This document shows positions 55,737-64,000 of a stretch of DNA of 64,000 nt, one piece after another (within the stretch, counting starts at the first letter, position 1; the number at the start of each line of letters is the position of its first letter). Below the pieces are notes generated by a model. The model did not search any database, was not told the DNA's origin, and worked only from the letters and a program-made list of their open reading frames with translations. The stretch is from Lachnospiraceae bacterium (GTDB lineage Bacteria > Bacillota > Clostridia > Lachnospirales > Lachnospiraceae): the NCBI GenBank assembly GCA_015057425.1, contig SVEL01000010.1, forward strand, positions 1 through 64,000. Direction: 5' to 3'. Position numbers and translations under genes: made by a program.

Positions 55737-57368
55737 ATGATTAGTGCAAATAATGTAACTTTACGTCTTGGCAAAAAAGCGTTATTTGAAGACGTAAACA
55801 TTAAATTTACAGAAGGTAATTGTTATGGTCTTATCGGTGCAAACGGTGCAGGTAAGTCAACATTTCTTAAGATTCTTTCAGGAGAACTTGAGCCTACTAA
55901 GGGTGACATCGTTATTACACCGGGTCAGCGTCTCTCTTTCCTTAAGCAGGACCATTTCCAGTATGATGAATGTGTTGTTCTTGATACTGTAATCATGGGA
56001 AATGCCCGCTTATATGAAATAATGAAAGAAAAAGAAGCTCTTTATGCAAAAGAAGACTTCACAGATGAAGACGGTATCAAAGCAAGTGAACTTGAAGGCG
56101 AATTTGCCACCATGAACGGATGGGAAGCAGAGTCTGACGCTGCTACTCTCCTTAACGGTCTCGGTATCGATACGGAGCTTCATTACAAACAGCTTAAAGA
56201 ACTTCGTGGTAGTGAAAAGGTTAAGGTTTTACTTGCTCAGGCATTATTCGGTAATCCTGATATTCTCCTTCTTGACGAACCTACTAACCACTTGGATCTT
56301 GATGCTATAGCATGGCTTGAAGAATTCCTTATTAACTTTGAAAATACGGTTATCGTAGTATCTCACGACAGATACTTCCTCAATAAAGTATGTACACATA
56401 CAGCAGATATTGATTACGCTAAGATTCAACTTTATGCCGGAAACTATGACTTCTGGTACGAATCAAGCCAGCTTCTTATTAAGCAGATGAAAGAAGCTAA
56501 TAAGAAGAAAGAAGAAAAGATTAAAGAACTCCAGGAATTTATCCAGCGATTCAGCGCCAATGCTTCTAAGTCAAAGCAGGCTACTTCAAGAAAGAAAGCT
56601 CTTGAAAAAATCGAACTTGATGAAATCAAACCTTCAAGCAGAAAGTACCCATACATTGATTTCAGACCAAATCGCGAAATCGGTAATGAAGTTCTTACTG
56701 TTGAAAACCTTTCAAAGACAGTTGATGGTGTTAAGGTTCTTGACAACATTTCATTTATAGTAAACAGAGAAGATAAGATTGCCTTTGTTGGTTCTAACGA
56801 AATTGCAAAGACTACTCTCTTTAAGATTCTTGCAGGTGAAATGGAACCTGATGAAGGAAATTACAAATGGGGTATTACTATTACAAAGTCTTACTTCCCA
56901 AAAGATAATACAAAAGATTTTGACTGTGATGATACTATTGCAGAATGGCTTACACAGTTCTCTGAAAATAAGGATGCTACTTATGTTCGTGGATTCCTTG
57001 GAAGAATGCTTTTCGCAGGCGAAGACGGTATTAAAAAAGTCCGCGTACTTTCAGGTGGTGAGAAGGTAAGATGTCTTCTTTCAAAGCTTATGATTTCAGG
57101 TGCTAACGTACTTATCTTAGATGAGCCTACTAACCACCTTGATATGGAATCAATTACAGCACTTAACAATGGTCTTATTAAGTTCCCTGGTGCTTTACTT
57201 TTTGCATCACATGACCATCAGTTTGTTCAGACAACTGCTAACCGTATTATGGAAATCGTAAATGGTTCACTTATTGATAAGATTACTACTTATGATGAAT
57301 ATCTTGAAAGCGATGAAATGGCAAGAAAGCGTCAGTCACTTACAGAGATTGATGAAGATGATAACTAA
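55737..57368 (+). CDS. ABC-F family ribosome-associated ATPase
   Basis: A 543-residue soluble protein with two ATPase domains and no membrane part. Domain 1 has Walker A GANGAGKSTF and signature LRGSEKVKVLLAQAL; domain 2 has signature LSGGEKVRCLLSKLM and Walker B LILDEPTNHLD. Domain 2's Walker A is VGSNEIAKTTLFKIL, lacking the usual G.GKS pattern, a feature also of YbiT/YkpA-like members. A linker of about 80 residues (basic, KKKEEKIKELQEF) fits the P-site tRNA interaction motif. ATG 55737 has CGGAGG before it. Not an obvious antibiotic-resistance type. Confidence 0.92.
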   Translation: MISANNVTLRLGKKALFEDVNIKFTEGNCYGLIGANGAGKSTFLKILSGELEPTKGDIVITPGQRLSFLKQDHFQYDECVVLDTVIMGNARLYEIMKEKEALYAKEDFTDEDGIKASELEGEFATMNGWEAESDAATLLNGLGIDTELHYKQLKELRGSEKVKVLLAQALFGNPDILLLDEPTNHLDLDAIAWLEEFLINFENTVIVVSHDRYFLNKVCTHTADIDYAKIQLYAGNYDFWYESSQLLIKQMKEANKKKEEKIKELQEFIQRFSANASKSKQATSRKKALEKIELDEIKPSSRKYPYIDFRPNREIGNEVLTVENLSKTVDGVKVLDNISFIVNREDKIAFVGSNEIAKTTLFKILAGEMEPDEGNYKWGITITKSYFPKDNTKDFDCDDTIAEWLTQFSENKDATYVRGFLGRMLFAGEDGIKKVRVLSGGEKVRCLLSKLMISGANVLILDEPTNHLDMESITALNNGLIKFPGALLFASHDHQFVQTTANRIMEIVNGSLIDKITTYDEYLESDEMARKRQSLTEIDEDDN

Positions 57369-57373
57369 GAATT

Positions 57374-58258
57374 ATGAACGGTTATATAGATTTACATGTA
57401 CATTCAAATTATTCTGACGGAACACTGTCACCTTATGAAATTTTAGACCTGGCTATAGAGACAGGTCTTGTTTCTTTTGCCCTTACAGACCATGATACAG
57501 TTGATGGTGTTCCTGTTATCTTGGATTATATGAATTCTCTTAAACAAAACCATCCATCACCATACTCTGATTCTTTACCAATCATTATTCCGGGTGTTGA
57601 ACTTTCATGTGCTTTTGATGGTCCTGATCTTCACATTTTGGGACTTAATATTGATTATAAATCAGAGAAGCTTTTAAAAAGACTACGCGAATGTCAAAAT
57701 TCCCGCAGCGAAAGAAATTCTAAGATGATCAAAAATATGCAAAAGCTGGGTTTTGACATATCTGAAGAAAAAATATATGCATTATATGGCAAAGATGTTT
57801 CCATAACAAGAGCGCATTTTGCAAGATATCTTACTGATATGGGATATACTGCATCAAAAGATGAAGCCTTCGATAAGTATCTGGGATTTGATGGGCCTGT
57901 ATATGTTAAGCGTGAGAAATTGTCACCGGAAGAAGCTATCACTCTTATTCTCGAAGCGGGAGGACACCCTGTTTTGGCACATCCTCTTTTATACAAATGT
58001 GATGATACAAAGCTTAATGAGCTTCTTAAACGACTTAAATCATCAGGTCTTCATGGCCTCGAAGCTATCTACTCTCTTAACACGCCTGAGGATGATATCT
58101 ACTTAAAGAATCTTGCTGATAAATATGAGCTTTTCATCACAGGCGGTTCTGACTTCCACGGAACAAACAAACCCGACATCAAACTTGGTGTCGGGAAAGG
58201 AAATTTAAGAATTCCTGCTGAATTACTTAAAAATATAATTAGTACTCTACTTTTGTAA
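57374..58258 (+). CDS. PHP-domain phosphoesterase
   Basis: A 294-residue PHP protein like the 3',5'-nucleotide bisphosphatase/RNase AM group. Metal motifs are LHVHSNYSDGTLSP (7-20), TDHDTVDG, PGVELSC and a last SDFHGTNKP. It follows the ABC-F gene by 5 bp and lacks its own strong ribosome site, so it is coupled. The stop overlaps the convergent truA by 20 bp. Confidence 0.9.
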   Translation: MNGYIDLHVHSNYSDGTLSPYEILDLAIETGLVSFALTDHDTVDGVPVILDYMNSLKQNHPSPYSDSLPIIIPGVELSCAFDGPDLHILGLNIDYKSEKLLKRLRECQNSRSERNSKMIKNMQKLGFDISEEKIYALYGKDVSITRAHFARYLTDMGYTASKDEAFDKYLGFDGPVYVKREKLSPEEAITLILEAGGHPVLAHPLLYKCDDTKLNELLKRLKSSGLHGLEAIYSLNTPEDDIYLKNLADKYELFITGGSDFHGTNKPDIKLGVGKGNLRIPAELLKNIISTLLL

Positions 58259-58976
58259 GGCTGAGTCCTTCAGGTGGAGCCATAAAGCCGGCCTTTTCTC
58301 TGTCTTTTGCTTCCAATATATCAGTTATTGATTTATAGTCTCTTTTTCCGGTACCCACTTCTATAAGTGTTCCGGTCATTATTCTTACCATATTTTGTAA
58401 AAATCCATCGCCTTCAAAGTATATATATACTTTTCCTGTTGTTTCTATCAGTCTGATATCCGTAATTGTTCTGACCGATGATTTTTTCAAATGCTTATTA
58501 CCGCAGAAGCTCTTAAAATCATGAGTTCCTATGAGTAATTCCGCTGCTTTTCTCATTGCATCCGTATCTAAATGTTCTTCTACACGATATGAGTATTTTC
58601 TGAAAAATATATCAGGTACTTCTCCATTATCAATTATATATTCATAGGTTTTTGATACAGCATTAAGTCTTGCATGAAATCTGCCATCTGCAGGGCTTGC
58701 TTCCATTATACATATATCCTGTGGTAAATATCTGTTTATATCTGTAACAAATTCTTCTATATCTATGGACTTTTTAGTTTTAAAGGATACTACCTGCATT
58801 TTTGCATGTACACCTTTATCAGTTCTTCCGGAACCTATAACATCTACTTCTTCACCAAGATACTTTCCTATGATTTCATTTAATTTTCCCTGGATGGTAT
58901 TTTCTGTATTGCCCTGGCGCTGCCATCCGTTATATCTTGTACCATCATATGCTATAACCAATTTGTAATTGTTCAT
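58239..58976 (-). CDS. truA: tRNA pseudouridine synthase A
   Basis: A 245-residue enzyme that modifies U38-40 in tRNA anticodon stems. The catalytic Asp lies in GSGRTDKGVHA, preceded by YDGTRYNGWQRQ; the C-terminal FLQNMVRIMTGTLIEVG is also typical. The start ATG 58976 has AAGGAGT eight bases upstream; the frame is open four codons more. Convergent with the PHP gene. Confidence 0.95.
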   Translation of the reverse strand: MNNYKLVIAYDGTRYNGWQRQGNTENTIQGKLNEIIGKYLGEEVDVIGSGRTDKGVHAKMQVVSFKTKKSIDIEEFVTDINRYLPQDICIMEASPADGRFHARLNAVSKTYEYIIDNGEVPDIFFRKYSYRVEEHLDTDAMRKAAELLIGTHDFKSFCGNKHLKKSSVRTITDIRLIETTGKVYIYFEGDGFLQNMVRIMTGTLIEVGTGKRDYKSITDILEAKDREKAGFMAPPEGLSLTKVEY

Positions 58977-59044
58977 ATAAGATATCACTCCTTTTATAGC
59001 AATCTAAAATTGTGTGAAAATTTGAGCTATATTTTCTACATTAA

Positions 59045-60169
59045 TTAATAATTTCCAAGTATTTTAAACTTTCCTGTTTCCGCACTCATACCTGTAAATG
59101 CATTTCTTACGGCAGGTTCATCAAGCTTTCCTTCTATATCTACGAAAAATCTGTATTCCCATGTCTTTTCCGGTATAGGTCTTGACTCAATGTTGGACAT
59201 ATTAAGGCCATTATATATAAGATGGGAAAGAATATTGTAAAGGGAACCGCTTTCATGCTTAACTTCAAAGCAAATGCTTATCTTACCTGACTTTTCTAAG
59301 AACTCCTTCTTATTTCCGACTACTATAAATCTTGTAGTATTTTTGTCACTTGATACTATATTTTCTGCAAGTACATCAAGTCCGTACAAGTCTCCTGCCA
59401 TTTTGCTTGCTATGGCAGCTACGGTTTTGTCACCGTCTTTGGCAACCTTATGTGCACTTGCAGCTGTATTGGTATAGCTTATCTGTTTCCACTCCTTATG
59501 GTCATACAGATAACCTTCACACTGCATAAGTGCCTGCGGATGAGAGTATACCGTTTCTATATCTTCAAGTTTAGCACCTTTTACACCAAGTAATGCATGA
59601 TTTACCTTTATATAAGTTTCTGCAACTATGTAATTATCGTATTCCACAAGCAAATCGTATACACCGTTTACTATACCTGCTGTTGAATTTTCTATAGGAA
59701 ATACGCCATAATCTGCCTTACCGGACTTTATATCTTCCATTGCATCTCTCCATGAAGAAACGTTATAGCACTGTGCATCTTTTCCAAAATACTGTACTGT
59801 TGCTTCATGTGCATATGCACCCATTTCCCCTTGATAAACTACCTTTGGATTTTCTTTAAGCCTTTCTACGCCTTCAAATCCATATTCCTCAGCAATTCCG
59901 GCAGCTACAAGCTTTCTATACTGAAGTTTTCTGCTTATAGCCATAATCTGTGTAAATAATTCTCTGATTCCTGCCTTGTCAAAATCATTATCAGCATATG
60001 ATGTAAGGCTTTGAATCTTCTGAATTTCTCTTTCTTTATCTAATACCTGCTTACCTGTCTGAATCTTAAAATCTGCAACCTCTCCGCATAATTGCATTCT
60101 TTCTTCATATAATCTTATAATTTCCTTATCGACTTTGTCTATTTTATCTCTTATTTCAAGTAAATCCAT
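59045..60169 (-). CDS. pheA: Bifunctional chorismate mutase/prephenate dehydratase
   Basis: A 374-residue fusion for phenylalanine synthesis. Residues 1-85 are an AroQ chorismate mutase (MDLLEIRDKIDKVDKEIIRL ... LYEERMQLCGEVADFK). The dehydratase (about 105-280) has the motif NTTRFIVVG (Thr-Arg-Phe), and a C-terminal ACT domain contains NIESRPIPEKTWEYRFF, the phenylalanine-binding ESRP motif, so feedback inhibition is likely. The start is ATG 60169, with no clear ribosome site of its own; an aromatic-rich upstream ORF with a good site overlaps it by 14 bp (60156-60197). The frame is open well upstream but without other support. Confidence 0.95.
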   Translation of the reverse strand: MDLLEIRDKIDKVDKEIIRLYEERMQLCGEVADFKIQTGKQVLDKEREIQKIQSLTSYADNDFDKAGIRELFTQIMAISRKLQYRKLVAAGIAEEYGFEGVERLKENPKVVYQGEMGAYAHEATVQYFGKDAQCYNVSSWRDAMEDIKSGKADYGVFPIENSTAGIVNGVYDLLVEYDNYIVAETYIKVNHALLGVKGAKLEDIETVYSHPQALMQCEGYLYDHKEWKQISYTNTAASAHKVAKDGDKTVAAIASKMAGDLYGLDVLAENIVSSDKNTTRFIVVGNKKEFLEKSGKISICFEVKHESGSLYNILSHLIYNGLNMSNIESRPIPEKTWEYRFFVDIEGKLDEPAVRNAFTGMSAETGKFKILGNY

Positions 60170-60197
60170 AATAATCTTGTTGCCATCTAAAAAACAT
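60156..60197 (-). CDS. Aromatic-rich upstream ORF (possible pheA leader peptide)
   Basis: A 13-codon ORF, MFFRWQQDYYGFT, with GAAAGGAG nine bases before its ATG, ending 14 bp inside pheA in another frame. Six of 13 residues are Phe, Tyr or Trp. Its ribosome site is the only strong one near the pheA start. It resembles a leader peptide but overlaps pheA, unlike the E. coli pheL attenuator, so control by reinitiation or stalling is more likely than by a terminator; no terminator hairpin is seen here. A chance ORF is possible. Confidence 0.5.
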   Translation of the reverse strand: MFFRWQQDYYGFT

Positions 60198-60358
60198 CGG
60201 CAATTACTCCTTTCAAACATCCATACATAGTATATCACTAATTTTTGTAATTTCAAATAATATATTGACACTTTTATAGTTAGCAACTAAACTTAAACTA
60301 CACTTTAAAACTATTAAAAAGAAGTTTATCAGTTTTGGCTTCAGAATGGAGGTTTGCT

Positions 60359-61195
60359 ATGAGTACAATAACAATTACAAACTTAAAAACATTTGCACAC
60401 CACGGTGTTCTTCCTGAGGAAACCGCCAATGGTCAGTATTTCTATGTTTCAGCTGTTATCACCTGCGACTTTGCTAAAGCTGCCAAAAACGATGACCTGA
60501 CTGAAACTATTGATTATGGTACAGTCTGCCACTTTATTGACAGGTTTATGAAGGAAAATACTTTTAAACTTATCGAAACCGTAGCTGACAGATTATCCGA
60601 CGAAATATTAAAAGAATTTCCGCGAATTACAGAAATCACACTTGAAGTAAGTAAGCCAGATGCTCCAATTGGACTTCCTTTTGAAAATGTATCTGTTAAA
60701 ACTACAAAAAAATATCATACAGTATACCTGTCAATTGGTTCGAATCTTGGGGATAAGAAGGGATATCTTGACTTTGCAGTTCATTCTTTGTCATCTGAAA
60801 AAGGTACATATGTTGAGAGCGTATCTTCATATAAGGAAACTGCTCCTGTTGGTTATCTTGACCAACCATATTTCCTTAATGCTGCCGTTGCAGTCAGAAC
60901 AATTCTTTCGCCTGAAGCACTACTTGACTTTGTTCAAAAAATTGAAACAGAAGCAAAAAGAGAACGTGAAATCCATTGGGGACCACGTACTCTTGATATA
61001 GATATTATTTATTATGATGATTTGATATATCAGTCACCGACCTTATGTATTCCTCATCTCAGAATGCATGAAAGAAACTTTGTTCTCAGTCCTTTATGTG
61101 AAATTGCACCTAATGCTGTTCATCCTATTTTAAATATGAACTCTCGTATGTTAAAGGATGCTCTTCATAAGCAAAAACTTTCCGAACTTGAATAA
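60359..61195 (+). CDS. folBK: Bifunctional dihydroneopterin aldolase/HPPK (FolB-FolK)
   Basis: A 278-residue fusion for folate synthesis. Residues 1-118 are FolB (TFAHHGVLPEETANGQYF ... IETVADRLSDEIL), residues 122-278 FolK with the GPRTLDIDIIYYDD signature and RMHERNFVLSPL. It makes 6-hydroxymethyl-dihydropterin pyrophosphate from dihydroneopterin. TGGAGG lies before ATG 60359. Its product is used by FolP encoded on the opposite strand at 62290-63138. Divergent from pheA; convergent with the DUF5050-type gene, with a terminator between. Confidence 0.95.
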   Translation: MSTITITNLKTFAHHGVLPEETANGQYFYVSAVITCDFAKAAKNDDLTETIDYGTVCHFIDRFMKENTFKLIETVADRLSDEILKEFPRITEITLEVSKPDAPIGLPFENVSVKTTKKYHTVYLSIGSNLGDKKGYLDFAVHSLSSEKGTYVESVSSYKETAPVGYLDQPYFLNAAVAVRTILSPEALLDFVQKIETEAKREREIHWGPRTLDIDIIYYDDLIYQSPTLCIPHLRMHERNFVLSPLCEIAPNAVHPILNMNSRMLKDALHKQKLSELE

Positions 61196-61205
61196 AACAA
61201 AAAAC

Positions 61206-61226
61206 GGGCTTTCAATTTGAAAGCCC
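61206..61226. terminator. Bidirectional terminator between folBK and the DUF5050-type gene
   Basis: GGGCTTTC (61206-61213) and GAAAGCCC (61219-61226) with a 5-base loop, flanked by AT-rich runs: AATTTTTATT on the plus side and TTTT on the minus. Confidence 0.88.
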
Positions 61227-61243
61227 AATTTTTATTTATTCTT

Positions 61244-62269
61244 TTATTTACCTGTTTTTATTATATAAATTTCCGGATCAGCAATTCCTTCTGTCGGTGT
61301 TCTGTATAAGGTTTTATCATCATCAAATATTTTTACAAAATAAGTGTATTTTGATGTTATGGATATATTGGTGAAATCTCCTTCTGCAACTACCTGACTG
61401 AACTTACCGCTCAAATCTGTTTTCATCAGTTTGTGTTCTGTTCCATTTTCTGCCTGATAAAATATAACATCCTTATCTCCGCACATATTGTAATTTATAA
61501 CTCTGTCTTCTCCGCTTATGACTGTTTTCTCGCCTGTAGCTATACTTTTCTTCGTAAGGGCTCTGTTATTATCTGCATCTATGTAATATACATATCCATC
61601 ATATATATCCGGAAGATACATATTTCCTTCCGAAAAAGTGGATATTCTGTCATTTTCAGGATTTAGTGACATTAAATTATGATTCTCATTAATTTCTGCA
61701 AAGTATACCTTTCCATCAAATACACACGCAGGAACATATCCCGTATCACTTATCTTTTTGTCGTTCTTTCCATCAATTTTCACTTTATATAAACTGTACA
61801 TATTACCATCAAAATTTTGATAGTAAAGAGTATTTCCCAGAAGGGCTATACTTCCCACGATACCTCTGTGTAACTCTTCTATCTGCTTACCGTTTGTTTT
61901 AATTCTGTATATGCCATACAAGTTACCTTTAAAAAGTTCATTTACACCACTTTTGTAATTATGCCTCTTGTAATATATATAATTGCCATATACATTTATA
62001 TATGATACGTTATCACCTGAAATCACTTCTGCTTTACTTCCGTCCGGTTTCATCTTATAAAGCTTATTGTTATTGGTTGGGTCAGCAATATATACATATC
62101 CTCCTGACTCACACACCATACCGCCATTGTGAAGATTGCCTGTTGTGTTTCCCACTGCATCATCATCATTGTATTTTAATCCTGAAGACAGACTAATCAC
62201 TATTCCGGTGCCAAGTATTACTACTGCTGCAATACTCACTATAATTATAATTTTAAGATTATCTTTCAT
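61244..62269 (-). CDS. Membrane-anchored DUF5050-type beta-propeller protein
   Basis: A 341-residue protein with an N-terminal membrane segment (6-26) and about six repeated beta-strand modules (GGYVYIADPTNNNKLYKMKPDG, GNYIYYKRH..., GNTLYYQNFDG, DGKVYFAEIN, DGYVYYIDADN), each with a (G/D)xxxYY(x)x(x)DG-like pattern. This is the DUF5050/propeller type common on clostridial surfaces. The role is unknown. AGGAGG before ATG 62269. It lies 20 bp after folP on the same strand, so it may be transcribed with folC-folP, though it has no evident folate role. Confidence 0.75.
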   Translation of the reverse strand: MKDNLKIIIIVSIAAVVILGTGIVISLSSGLKYNDDDAVGNTTGNLHNGGMVCESGGYVYIADPTNNNKLYKMKPDGSKAEVISGDNVSYINVYGNYIYYKRHNYKSGVNELFKGNLYGIYRIKTNGKQIEELHRGIVGSIALLGNTLYYQNFDGNMYSLYKVKIDGKNDKKISDTGYVPACVFDGKVYFAEINENHNLMSLNPENDRISTFSEGNMYLPDIYDGYVYYIDADNNRALTKKSIATGEKTVISGEDRVINYNMCGDKDVIFYQAENGTEHKLMKTDLSGKFSQVVAEGDFTNISITSKYTYFVKIFDDDKTLYRTPTEGIADPEIYIIKTGK

Positions 62270-62289
62270 TTTTTCCTCCGTATAAGCAT

Positions 62290-63138
62290 CTACATAAATA
62301 ATGTTGCATCTCTCATATGTCTTCTCAATTCCAGCGCCATTTTAGCTGCTCTGTAATTTTTCTTAACATCGTGAACTCTTATAATTGAACATCCTTTTAA
62401 CACACCAAACGTTGTCGTCGCCATTGTCCCTTCTTCCCTTTCATCTACAGGAAGATTAAGTGTTAAACCAATCACGGATTTTCTTGAAGTCCCAAGTAAT
62501 ATCGGTAACCCAAGAGGATGCAATACTTCAATATTGGAAATCATATCGAGATTCTGTTCATAACTCTTTCCGAATCCAATTCCCGGATCAATTATAATTT
62601 TGTCCTCTTTTACTCCTGCTGATAACGCAATTTCAACAGATTCTTTTAAATCTTCAAATATATCTTTATAAAATGACGTATATGGGTTATTTTCTAAATC
62701 CCTGTTATGCATAATGCAACATGACAAATTGTTTAAAGCAACAATCGATGCCATATCTCTGTCTGCCTTAAATCCCCATATATCATTAATCATATGTGCA
62801 CCTGCTGAAACAGCTTCTTTTGCAACTTTACTTTTATATGTATCTACAGATACAACAACATCAAAGTTGTCATTTATCTTCTCTATTATAGGGCATACCC
62901 TGTATATTTCTTCATCATCACTTACCTGAACATATCCCGGTCTCGTCGACTCTCCTCCAACATCTATAATTGATGCACCATCATTTATCATTTCTTCCAC
63001 TTTTTTCAATGCATTATCTATATGGTTTTTGCTACCATATATTGCACCACCATCAGAAAATGAGTCCGGAGTAATATTGAGTATCCCCATAATATATACT
63101 TCATCTTTCAGGTTGAAAACCCTGTCACCAATTATCAT
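62290..63138 (-). CDS. folP: Dihydropteroate synthase
   Basis: A 282-residue TIM-barrel enzyme that joins p-aminobenzoate with the pterin pyrophosphate; the target of sulfonamides. Signatures are MGILNITPDSFSDGG (17-31), DVGGESTRPG (61-70) and the later DPGIGFGKS and LGTSRKS loops, all intact. GGAGG eight bases before the ATG. The stop of folC is 3 bp upstream, so the two are coupled. Confidence 0.97.
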   Translation of the reverse strand: MIIGDRVFNLKDEVYIMGILNITPDSFSDGGAIYGSKNHIDNALKKVEEMINDGASIIDVGGESTRPGYVQVSDDEEIYRVCPIIEKINDNFDVVVSVDTYKSKVAKEAVSAGAHMINDIWGFKADRDMASIVALNNLSCCIMHNRDLENNPYTSFYKDIFEDLKESVEIALSAGVKEDKIIIDPGIGFGKSYEQNLDMISNIEVLHPLGLPILLGTSRKSVIGLTLNLPVDEREEGTMATTTFGVLKGCSIIRVHDVKKNYRAAKMALELRRHMRDATLFM

Positions 63139-63141
63139 ATA

Positions 63142-64000
63142 TTATACCTCCATTCTCAATTCGTTCAAATAAGAAAGAGAGCCAAATGCCAATATCACCG
63201 CTTTATTACCACTTTTTTCAAAGCTATAATACTTTTCTTTTGCCATGCTCAGTGCTTCTTTATATTCTTCCACATATTCAACTGATTCATTTACTTTACT
63301 GATATTTTCAGCCAAAATGTTTCCATCCAGTCCACGCATATTATGCGGTGTAATTGTGTACACCATCGCAGCTTCCGGTAAAAGTCTCTCAATAATTGTC
63401 TTGTAATCCTTGTCACCGAGAACACCCATTATATATATTTTCCTGTAGTCCTTAAAATAAATATCTACAGACTCCTTAAGCCGTAAAGAAGCTCCCGGAT
63501 TATGGGCTCCATCTATAAAAATCAACGGTTCATCCGATACTTTTTCAAATCTGCCGCGCCATAATGCTTTTGACAATCCTTTTTTAATAACTTCGCTGCT
63601 TAATTGTCCATATATTTTATTCAAAGCTATTTCGACAGCTTCTATTGCAAGAACTGCATTGTCCGGCTGATAACTTCCCAACATATGGATTTCAATATCT
63701 TTGTATTCATTTCCGCCGGACGAAATATAATCAAATATTGTTTTATCAGCAGACATTTCCTTTATGTCAGGCTTTCCTGTAATTGTAAGAACTGCATTTT
63801 TACTTCTGCTTTGCTTTCTAAACACGTCAAGTATCTTTTCATCCTGATTCATCACGGTAACAGGACATTCTTCTTTTATGATACCTGCCTTAACTGTTGC
63901 AATTTCTTCAATTGATTCTCCTAAAAAAGCTGTATGATCAAGACTTACAGATGTTATAACAGAGCAAACCACCTTTTGGCACACATTGGTAGCATCTGTA
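63142..64000 (-). CDS. folC: Folylpolyglutamate synthase/dihydrofolate synthase, C-terminal part
   Basis: The gene continues past the right edge; about 286 codons are visible. The segment begins TDATNVCQKVVCSVITSVSLDHTAFLG, which matches the middle of the Mur ligase-like FolC after the missing P-loop and catalytic Gly loop. Later motifs are IDGAHNPGAS (adenine/Asp region), MGVLGDKDYKT and the C-terminal Rossmann domain ending LSYLNELRMEV. FolC adds glutamates to dihydropteroate and folate. No start is in the window. It is transcribed toward folP. Confidence 0.93.
   Translation of the reverse strand, partial: TDATNVCQKVVCSVITSVSLDHTAFLGESIEEIATVKAGIIKEECPVTVMNQDEKILDVFRKQSRSKNAVLTITGKPDIKEMSADKTIFDYISSGGNEYKDIEIHMLGSYQPDNAVLAIEAVEIALNKIYGQLSSEVIKKGLSKALWRGRFEKVSDEPLIFIDGAHNPGASLRLKESVDIYFKDYRKIYIMGVLGDKDYKTIIERLLPEAAMVYTITPHNMRGLDGNILAENISKVNESVEYVEEYKEALSMAKEKYYSFEKSGNKAVILAFGSLSYLNELRMEV

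Noticed and set aside
60156-60300. Classic pheL-type terminator attenuator or T-box before pheA
   Set aside because: I found no terminator hairpin with a U-run between the promoter region and pheA, and no T-box sequence motif.

Overview
The window looks like chromosome of a low-GC, anaerobic, spore-forming Firmicute, most likely a Lachnospiraceae-type Clostridia. Supporting signs are the sporulation genes spoIIP, gpr and a GerMN lipoprotein, the oxygen-independent ribonucleotide reductase pair nrdD-nrdG, HrcA/CIRCE heat-shock control, a clostridial agr-type quorum-sensing locus, and secreted or intracellular arabinan-type glycosidases. AAGGAGG-like ribosome binding sites are found throughout. 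I saw no rRNA, tRNA, prophage or CRISPR array. The only mobile-element trace is the 3' end of an IS3-type transposase at the left edge.

Layout. 1-4.9 kb: IS3 remnant, then on the minus strand a complete agr locus (agrA, agrC, agrB and a 44-codon agrD in the gap after agrB) followed by an acyl carrier protein and an adenylate-forming ligase. 4.9-9.9 kb: heat-shock operon hrcA-grpE-dnaK-dnaJ under a sigma-A promoter and a perfect CIRCE. 10-11.3 kb: a degenerate peptidase-like membrane protein preceded by a short terminated transcript, and a PemK/MazF-type toxin without a visible antitoxin. 11.4-17.9 kb, plus strand: lepA-hemW and nrdD-nrdG-dut. 17.9-27.6 kb: spoIIP, gpr, rpsT, holA, comEC, a GerMN lipoprotein, a two-component system and comEA. 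27.7-34.5 kb: a YdcZ-type membrane protein, a solute-binding protein, and arginine biosynthesis argJ-argB-argD divergent from argG. 34.6-38.7 kb: a polyprenyl-phosphate glycosyltransferase followed by a GtrA-YfhO fusion with a strong internal start. 38.8-39.4 kb: a phased 63-bp tandem array. 39.5-45 kb: a double-GH43 surface enzyme, a PrsA-like foldase, a small acidic protein and a HAD phosphatase. 45.1-50.4 kb: a heterodimeric ABC exporter divergent from an AraC regulator, then maf. 50.5-55.5 kb: GH127, DNA polymerase IV and a GH13-like protein with no catalytic residues. 55.7-64 kb: an ABC-F protein, a PHP phosphoesterase, truA, pheA with an aromatic-rich upstream ORF, a folB-folK fusion, a DUF5050-type protein, folP and the 3' part of folC.

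How the parts relate. AgrB and AgrD should make a cyclic peptide sensed by AgrC and AgrA. A tandem motif with a 21-bp period lies upstream of agrB, and a weaker copy lies before the ACP gene, so the ACP and ligase may be an output of the quorum circuit. The arabinose enzymes (GH43 outside, GH127 inside) suggest use of plant arabinan. The core order comEC-holA-rpsT-gpr-spoIIP ... lepA-hemW-hrcA-grpE-dnaK-dnaJ is the usual clostridial one, but here it is inverted in places and interrupted by nrdD-nrdG-dut and by the toxin and pseudo-peptidase pair.

Most worth a second look: the 63-bp array (17 alternating inverted heptamers every 31-32 bp), the agr-ACP-ligase locus with a predicted serine-lactone peptide, the catalytically dead GH13 protein, the GtrA-YfhO fusion with an internal Shine-Dalgarno, and the pheA upstream ORF.
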